10,299 nucleotides of DNA from NCBI GenBank assembly GCA_028408795.1, contig JAOOLP010000018.1, forward strand, positions 1-10,299, written 5' to 3'. Both the position numbers and the translations under genes were made by a program. The DNA comes from Candidatus Pelagibacter sp. (lineage in GTDB: Bacteria > Pseudomonadota > Alphaproteobacteria > Pelagibacterales > Pelagibacteraceae). The notes below the pieces were generated by a model, which was not told the origin of the DNA, ran no database searches, and was given only the letters and a program-made list of their open reading frames with translations. Shown here piece after piece: positions 6,021-10,299 of the stretch. Position 1 is the stretch's first letter; each line of letters starts with the position of its first letter.

Positions 6021-7619
6021 CTAGTCCGTTACCGCCATCCAAGAAATTAAAGAACCTGAGTTTTCAGGATTTAAATTTGCATTTAGCATTATAATAAGAA
6101 CTATCAACCCTATGTATGATACTAAGCCAAACTCTCTTGCTAACCCTTCCACTTTTTCGCACATTAATTTATTGGTAGTGCTAATTCTAAAAGAATACAC
6201 ACTTAATATATTTGGAATTGTAGCATAAATATAAGATATCAAAATTATCCAATCAAGAACGGTCAAATACTCCAGCTTTGGTAATTCTGAGTCAATCACA
6301 AAGTTATAAGCTATCAAAGACAGAAGGCAAACAATTGTAATAGTTAATCTAGACTCTAATTCTCTAGGATTTATCCATACACTTGCCCAACAGATTGAAA
6401 GTATTAAAATTATAGGAAAAATTACTTTGAAAATATAGTAACCAATTTTTCTTTCTAATTCGATTTCTAGTGAAAATCCTTGGCTATATTCTCCATCCAT
6501 CATTCCAATTAAATGTTCAGAAACATAGCTTAAATCGTAACTTTTCTTTTCCCACCCAGGAATATCGTCAATACTCATAAAGTCATCTAAGATTTTGTAA
6601 ACTTTTGAAGTCAGGTTTAATGTTCTGACATCATTGTTGTATTCGTTATCTAAAACTTCAAATACCAATTTTTGCTTATCGAATGGAAATGACTTAAGAT
6701 TAAATTCATTTTTAATTTCCAAAACATTTGATTTAATTCTTGCCACATTAATAGCATTTAATGAATTATCTACCCCTTTTAAAGTTGAGTAAGGTGTAAT
6801 TTCATTAATTAATCTCTCTAAACTTTTATCAGCAGCTTTTAAATTTCTAACTTGATAGGTAGATGGATCAAGCAATTGAGAAAAAGCAAAGTCATCATTG
6901 TCAGGGTTGCAGAGATAATAATGCCAATCATTTTCATATTCTTCAAAAAGTATGTTACCAATTGCAAGTTTATATAAGATATGATCTTCGTCTGAATTAA
7001 TATTATTTTTAAATTGCCAAAAATAAGAAAAATCTTGGGTAATTGATAAATTATAACTGTTATTTTTTATATTTATACTGTTTATGCTAAAGCTATCAAT
7101 TGCATAGTCAGCTTTTAAATAGGTATTATATTCTCTTTTTAAATTTACAGTATACCTTTTGTTTTTTTTTGTTTCAAATGTTGATAATATTTCTTCATTT
7201 TGTTTTTTTGTTAAAATAAAATCAATGTACTCATCAAATCCTATATTTTTAAGATTTTTACCGCCAAAACTGATAATCGAATCTCCTATATTGATAATTT
7301 CAGAAACTTTAGGGTTATAAATGTTCCCTACTATAAGATACCCATCTTTATCTCTAACTACTTTTTTTTCATATTGTTTTCCATCTTTGACCCAATCCTG
7401 TTTTATATCAAATCCTAAATCAAGGTATGAATGTGAATAGTACATTCCTTTAGATCTGGTGTCTTTAGATTGAGCTATTGAACTATAATATAATTGACAA
7501 GCTTCCCTATTCGTTAAAGAAGAAAGTGATTTTTCTTGAGTATATAAAATATCAAGTTTTAAAAGGAATATTAAAAAACTTAAAATTAAAATCCTATTAA
7601 ATTTTATTTTCAAACTCAT
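6021..7619 (-). CDS. PDZ-like domain fused to pentameric ligand-gated ion channel (Cys-loop-type) subunit
   Basis: A 532-residue predicted inner-membrane channel subunit. Residues 1-27 are a signal peptide. Residues about 60-165 look like a PDZ domain: LDLGFDI, a VGNIYNPKVSEI segment, then INIGDSIISFGGKNL, matching the 'GDxIlsidGk' signature. Residues about 172-390 fit a pLGIC extracellular domain: paired beta strands near 172-205, the Cys-loop region without cysteines (FNLKSFPFDKQKLVF, 306-320), and a GW motif near 355. Four helices follow: M1 392-412 (FPIILILSICWASVW), M2 about 422-442, M3 452-476, M4 about 496-514. From memory, M2 and the M2-M3 loop (residues 422-448, ending LPK) align without gaps to GLIC of Gloeobacter. 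GLIC has 317 mature residues, so the extra length is the N-terminal module plus insertions. Five subunits would form a pore; the ligand is unknown. The start overlaps the end of the PrsW-family gene by 23 bases, with no upstream in-frame alternative before a stop. Confidence 0.82.
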   Translation of the reverse strand: MSLKIKFNRILILSFLIFLLKLDILYTQEKSLSSLTNREACQLYYSSIAQSKDTRSKGMYYSHSYLDLGFDIKQDWVKDGKQYEKKVVRDKDGYLIVGNIYNPKVSEIINIGDSIISFGGKNLKNIGFDEYIDFILTKKQNEEILSTFETKKNKRYTVNLKREYNTYLKADYAIDSFSINSINIKNNSYNLSITQDFSYFWQFKNNINSDEDHILYKLAIGNILFEEYENDWHYYLCNPDNDDFAFSQLLDPSTYQVRNLKAADKSLERLINEITPYSTLKGVDNSLNAINVARIKSNVLEIKNEFNLKSFPFDKQKLVFEVLDNEYNNDVRTLNLTSKVYKILDDFMSIDDIPGWEKKSYDLSYVSEHLIGMMDGEYSQGFSLEIELERKIGYYIFKVIFPIILILSICWASVWINPRELESRLTITIVCLLSLIAYNFVIDSELPKLEYLTVLDWIILISYIYATIPNILSVYSFRISTTNKLMCEKVEGLAREFGLVSYIGLIVLIIMLNANLNPENSGSLISWMAVTD

Positions 7620-8283
7620 ATCTTTTATTTTTTTGCATCTTTATTAATTTAGAAAACTTATTAAAAATTATTATCCATAATGTTATAACTAAAATAAATC
7701 CTACAAAGAAGTTGTAACTCATGCTTAAATTATAAAACCCATGAAGAAATATAGGTATTGCAAGAGAAAACAATAAATTATCTTTTTTGGAAACAAAAGA
7801 ATATTTCATAAAAAAATAACCCATTATAGCTCCGAATGCTGCATGGGCAGGTACAGCCGAAAAGGCCCTGAGTAATGCTAATGACAAAGGTGTAGTTGCA
7901 AAGTACTCAGGTAGTACATAAACATAATAAATATTTTCAAGTGTTGCAAAGCCTAATGAAACACAAACGCCATAAACTATTCCATCAACTGGTTCGTTGA
8001 AATCTTTCATTTTATAAACAAAATAAAACAATACAGAAAACTTTAATCCTTCCTCTATAGGAGCAGCTGTTAAAAAAGATCCAATTAAATCTTCGCTTAT
8101 ATTAGTATTTGTTTCTAAAAAATTACCGAAATAAGTGTTTAAAAAAAAGGCTGGAATAGTAATTAAAATACCTAAAAAAAAAATTTTAATAATTTGAAAA
8201 GTAGGTTCTTTAAATTTATCTGAATTTACAAAGTACGTAACTAGAATAATAGAAGGTAATATTGTGGCTAATAAAACAATCAT
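7597..8283 (-). CDS. PrsW-family intramembrane metalloprotease
   Basis: A 228-residue, very hydrophobic protein with roughly seven predicted membrane helices. It carries the conserved motifs of the PrsW/M82 family (related to the CPBP/Abi proteases): PIEEGLKF with Glu77, Glu78 and Lys81; GFATLENIYY with Glu116; VPAHAAFGAIMGY with His147; and FLHGFYN with His181. The Glu and His residues are the expected metal ligands and catalytic groups, so the enzyme looks active. PrsW of Bacillus cleaves the anti-sigma factor RsiW; no anti-sigma factor is encoded here, and the substrate is unknown. The gene starts 16 bases after the small membrane-protein gene, and its last seven codons plus stop overlap the start of the channel gene, which suggests coupled translation. 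No Shine-Dalgarno sequence is evident before its ATG. Confidence 0.85.
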   Translation of the reverse strand: MIVLLATILPSIILVTYFVNSDKFKEPTFQIIKIFFLGILITIPAFFLNTYFGNFLETNTNISEDLIGSFLTAAPIEEGLKFSVLFYFVYKMKDFNEPVDGIVYGVCVSLGFATLENIYYVYVLPEYFATTPLSLALLRAFSAVPAHAAFGAIMGYFFMKYSFVSKKDNLLFSLAIPIFLHGFYNLSMSYNFFVGFILVITLWIIIFNKFSKLIKMQKNKRYEFENKI

Positions 8284-8299
8284 TTATGTTTTTGAAAAT

Positions 8300-8629
8300 T
8301 TATATTCCTACAGTAGCATCTACAACACCTTGGATTAATGCTAAAACAATTGAAATTTTTGCTAAAATAGGCCAAATGATTTTTCCTTTATAATTTTTAC
8401 ATGATCTCCAGCAACCTACAGCCCAAAATATTGTCCATGGAAGTATTAGCACTCCCCAAGCTCTATCAGGAAATCCCATTAATATTGCTAGAAATACAAT
8501 TAATATCCCAACAAGAATTGAATAAACTAAACCAAACAACCAATAAGAAACAGGTAAACTTAGTTCACCATCCCAAAATTTATTAAAATAGTTTTTTTTT
8601 ACTTTTTTTCTTTTTGTTTTTTTTGGCAA
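8300..8629 (-). CDS. Small integral membrane protein with three predicted helices
   Basis: A 109-residue protein of unknown function. The first 13 residues are strongly basic (MPKKTKRKKVKKN), then KFWDGELSLPVSYWLFG leads into membrane helices at about 29-51, 56-73 and 84-103, with a conserved-looking loop GCWRSCKNYKGKIIWPILAK. This WxGELxLxxSYW...WRSxxxYxGxxIW pattern recalls a family of uncharacterised proteobacterial membrane proteins, recognised from memory only. The basic N-terminus should lie in the cytoplasm. The start is TTG at 8627-8629, supported by a good AAGGAA site six bases upstream. It is the first gene of a tight minus-strand group with the PrsW protease and the channel, so it may be a partner or substrate; nothing in the sequence proves that. 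Confidence 0.75.
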   Translation of the reverse strand: MPKKTKRKKVKKNYFNKFWDGELSLPVSYWLFGLVYSILVGILIVFLAILMGFPDRAWGVLILPWTIFWAVGCWRSCKNYKGKIIWPILAKISIVLALIQGVVDATVGI

Positions 8630-8635
8630 AATTAT

Positions 8636-8641
8636 TTCCTT
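8636..8641 (-). promoter_or_regulatory. Ribosome binding site for the TTG-started membrane protein
   Basis: On the minus strand AAGGAA is followed by six bases and then the TTG at 8627-8629. It is one of the few clear Shine-Dalgarno sequences in the window and decides in favour of the TTG start. Further upstream, TTGAGA (8686-8691) with an A/T-rich AATAAT 17 bases on (8663-8668) is a possible promoter, but such matches are common in this AT-rich DNA. Confidence 0.6.
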
Positions 8642-8740
8642 ACAAGTTTAAACATTGATTTTATTATTCTTAAATTAATAAACCTTCTCAAAAAAAACAG
8701 TAACTTACAATAGATAATTTACAATATTAAAAGTGGGTTT

Positions 8741-9367
8741 TTATCTGTTGGTCTCATTATCATCGTTAGATGATTGATCTGAGCCTTCTGTCTGCGTTTC
8801 CTCTTCTTTGGGCTCTGTTTGAGTTTCTTCTTGTTGTTCCGGTTCTGATGTTGGCTCAGGTTCAGGAGTTGGTTCTGGTTCAGGAGTTGGTTCTGGTTCA
8901 GGTTGACTCGACTGCTGTCTACCAACGTCTGCTGCTGTTTGCGGATCAGGATTTCTTCTCATAAAGAAATATGCCGCTGCCGCTATTGCTCCAATTGCTG
9001 CTATTATATAAAGTATTATATTCAGCCAACTAGATCCTTTTTCTTCCTTAGGTTCTTCGTCTTTTACCTCCAATTCAGCTTCTTCAGGTTTTGCCTCTTC
9101 TTCAATCTTTTCTTTTTCTTTAACTTCTTCTTTTATTGGCTCAGGTTCTGGCTCGGGTTTAGGTTCTGCAGCTGGTTCTGCCTCCTGTTCTGGTTCTGGT
9201 TCTGGTTCAGGTTCAGGTTCAGGTTCTGGCTCTGGAGGAGGAGTGTTAATTTCCTCTTTTTTTTCTACAACAACTTTTTCAGGTGTTTCTTCATTGCTTT
9301 TGTTGAACGGAACTAAATCTGAGGATGAAATTATTACACCTAAAACAATTGCAAATAAAAAACTCAT
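8741..9367 (-). CDS. Glu-Pro-rich single-pass membrane protein
   Basis: A 208-residue low-complexity protein of unknown function. Residues 1-16 (MSFLFAIVLGVIISSS) are a hydrophobic signal or anchor with no positive n-region. Residues 43-112 are an acidic, Pro-rich segment with an uninterrupted Glu-Pro run at about 45-60 and a following Glu/Lys-rich stretch that may be helical. One clear membrane helix lies at 113-136 (WLNIILYIIAAIGAIAAAAYFF) and is followed by Arg-Arg. The tail 139-208 again has Pro-Glu-Pro-Thr repeats and ends in an acidic Gln/Thr/Asn region. The positive-inside rule places the tail in the cytoplasm and the first segment in the periplasm. The Pro-Glu segments recall the spacers of TonB-like proteins, but no TonB domain exists. 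Orthology cannot be judged from low-complexity sequence. It lies 80 bases downstream of the deacetylase gene and 111 bases upstream of the membrane operon. Coding is supported by the signal-TM-RR organisation and by in-frame repeats. Confidence 0.7.
   Translation of the reverse strand: MSFLFAIVLGVIISSSDLVPFNKSNEETPEKVVVEKKEEINTPPPEPEPEPEPEPEPEPEQEAEPAAEPKPEPEPEPIKEEVKEKEKIEEEAKPEEAELEVKDEEPKEEKGSSWLNIILYIIAAIGAIAAAAYFFMRRNPDPQTAADVGRQQSSQPEPEPTPEPEPTPEPEPTSEPEQQEETQTEPKEEETQTEGSDQSSNDDNETNR
8841..8902 (-). repeat. 18-bp tandem repeat in the Glu-Pro-rich gene (tail)
   Basis: The unit GGTTCAGGAGTTGGTTCT (plus strand) occurs exactly at 8859-8876 and 8877-8894. A diverged copy is at 8841-8858 and a partial one at 8895-8902. 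It encodes six-residue Pro/Glu/Thr units in the cytoplasmic tail, around residues 156-176. The near-identity of the copies at DNA level suggests recent duplication by slippage. Confidence 0.9.
9187..9234 (-). repeat. Hexanucleotide tandem repeat encoding Glu-Pro
   Basis: Eight consecutive six-base units of the form GTTCTG or GTTCAG (one GCTCTG) on the plus strand. On the coding strand they give alternating Glu and Pro at about residues 45-61, in the predicted periplasmic part. Units of six bases can change in number without shifting the frame. Confidence 0.9.
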
Positions 9368-9447
9368 AGAATCATTATATTTTTTTTAGATGGTTAATTC
9401 TATTACATTATTTCCTCTCTATGGACGTTTTGGGGTGTTGTGGATAT

Positions 9448-10299
9448 TTAACTTTTTAAAGCTAATAAATGCTGTTTTATGCTCTCAGATAATGCTTGTA
9501 AATCATAACCACCCTCTAAAAAAGAAATTATTCTTCCCTTTGAATGAGCGTTGGCTAATTCTACAATTTTTTTAGTAATTTGAAAAAAGTCCTCTGATTC
9601 TAAATTTATATTAGCTAAAGGATCTCTAAAATGTGCATCAAACCCAGCAGAAATTAGAATTACTTCTGGTTTAAATTTATCTATAGGTCTTAGTATCTTT
9701 TTTTCAAATATGTCAAAAAACTGTTTACCTTTTATTCCAGTTTTTAAAGGGGCATTAAATATGTTTCCTACTCCAATTTCTTGTTCAGATCCAGTCCCAG
9801 GAAATAAAGGATATTCATGAGATGAACCATAAGCAACTGTTTCATCATTATAAAAAATTTCTTGAGTTCCATTGCCATGATGAACATCAAAGTCAATTAT
9901 AGCAACTTTATTTATCTTATATTTTTTTTGAAGATATCTTGCTGCAACAGCAACATTATTAACAAAACAAAACCCCATTGCTTTTACTGTTTCTGCATGA
10001 TGTCCTGGTGGTCTAATAGCGCAAAAAACTCTCTCATTATTATTCATTAAATCGTCTGCTGCAGCCAAACCAGCTCCACACGATCTAAGTATGGCATTTT
10101 TGCTGTTTGGACAAAGCATTGTATCTGCGTAAGGTTCATTCTCAACACCAATTAATCCATTTTTTGGTATATTCTTAAAAATTTTTTCAATGTGTTCTCT
10201 TGGATGTACTAAAGATATTGTTCCCATGTCAGCTATTGGAGCTTGTTTAAAATTTATTTTAAAATCTTTTATTTTTTTAATTGATTCTATTATAGTTTC
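9448..10299 (-). CDS. Histone deacetylase-family (acetoin utilization / polyamine deacetylase-like) hydrolase, N-terminus outside window
   Basis: Zinc-dependent amidohydrolase of the arginase/deacetylase fold. The frame stays open from the ATG at 10227 out to 10299 (24 more codons, ending IKQAPIAD-like sequence before MGTISLVHP), so that ATG is internal and the gene is cut by the window edge; 283 residues are visible. Motifs in order: RPPGHHAE (the tandem active-site His), GFCFVNN, IDFDVHHGNGTQ, YPLFPGTG, SAGFDAHFRDPLA and FLEGGYD. Zinc ligands in the visible fragment are Asp138 and His140 (DVH) and Asp221 (GFD); the catalytic Tyr is Tyr265 in GGYD. All are intact, so the enzyme should be active. 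Bacterial members act on acetylated polyamines, other small amides or acetyl-lysine proteins; the substrate cannot be told from this sequence. It reads in the same direction as the Glu-Pro-rich gene 80 bases downstream. Confidence 0.93.
   Translation of the reverse strand, partial: ETIIESIKKIKDFKINFKQAPIADMGTISLVHPREHIEKIFKNIPKNGLIGVENEPYADTMLCPNSKNAILRSCGAGLAAADDLMNNNERVFCAIRPPGHHAETVKAMGFCFVNNVAVAARYLQKKYKINKVAIIDFDVHHGNGTQEIFYNDETVAYGSSHEYPLFPGTGSEQEIGVGNIFNAPLKTGIKGKQFFDIFEKKILRPIDKFKPEVILISAGFDAHFRDPLANINLESEDFFQITKKIVELANAHSKGRIISFLEGGYDLQALSESIKQHLLALKS

Noticed and set aside
8719..8925. Second minus-strand frame rich in Asn, Gln and Lys overlapping the Glu-Pro-rich gene
   Set aside because: It is the same repeat read in another frame. 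It has no signal peptide or membrane helix and lacks a separate ribosome site.
8903..9316. Plus-strand open frame rich in Phe, Trp and Arg opposite the Glu-Pro-rich gene
   Set aside because: It is the mirror of the repeat-rich minus-strand gene; the Phe-Arg-Trp pattern comes from the reverse complement of Glu-Pro codons and shows no domain or start signal.
8741..9367. TonB assignment for the Glu-Pro-rich protein
   Set aside because: There is no C-terminal TonB domain, and no ExbB/ExbD genes are nearby; only the Pro-Glu spacer is similar.
9390..9575. Small plus-strand frame between the deacetylase and the Glu-Pro-rich gene
   Set aside because: Most of it is antisense to the conserved 3' end of the deacetylase gene, and it has no recognisable features.

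Overview
The window is very AT-rich and densely coding. No gap between genes exceeds about 110 bases, and no rRNA, tRNA, CRISPR array or insertion sequence is visible. Several traits point to an Alphaproteobacterium with a streamlined, AT-rich genome, SAR11/Pelagibacter-like or a marine relative. These are the order trp genes - lexA - gltX, a LexA protein of the alphaproteobacterial type, and a perfect GAAC-N7-GAAC operator in front of lexA (the alphaproteobacterial SOS box, GTTC-N7-GTTC on the other strand). The placement is inferred from gene order, motifs and composition, not from a database search.

Plus strand, 1-5990. The 3' part of trpE is followed by trpG, trpD and trpC with junctions of 0, 2 and -1 bases. 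They form one tryptophan operon leading from chorismate to indole-glycerol phosphate. A weak A/T-only hairpin and an SOS operator separate it from lexA. Then come gltX (19-base gap) and a PD-(D/E)XK nuclease with four cysteines that overlaps the gltX stop by one base. The tight spacing suggests that glutamyl-tRNA synthetase and the nuclease may be read partly from the LexA-controlled promoter. The genes moaC-moeA and comEC, often found around lexA in other Alphaproteobacteria, are absent.

Minus strand, 6021-10299. Reading leftward there is a histone-deacetylase-like amidohydrolase (its N-terminus is cut by the window edge), a Glu-Pro-rich single-pass membrane protein built on short DNA repeats, a small three-helix membrane protein, a PrsW-family intramembrane protease, and a 532-residue protein. 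This last protein reads as a signal peptide, a PDZ-like domain, a pentameric ligand-gated ion channel (pLGIC) extracellular domain and a four-helix channel domain. The small protein, PrsW and channel genes are tightly packed; PrsW and the channel overlap by 23 bases, so they look like one translationally coupled membrane operon.

The most interesting part is this membrane operon. The fusion of a PDZ-like domain to a prokaryotic Cys-loop-type channel, co-encoded with an intramembrane protease, could be an undescribed envelope-sensing or ion-flux module. The channel assignment rests on clear sequence motifs. The functional link to the protease is only inferred from gene order.
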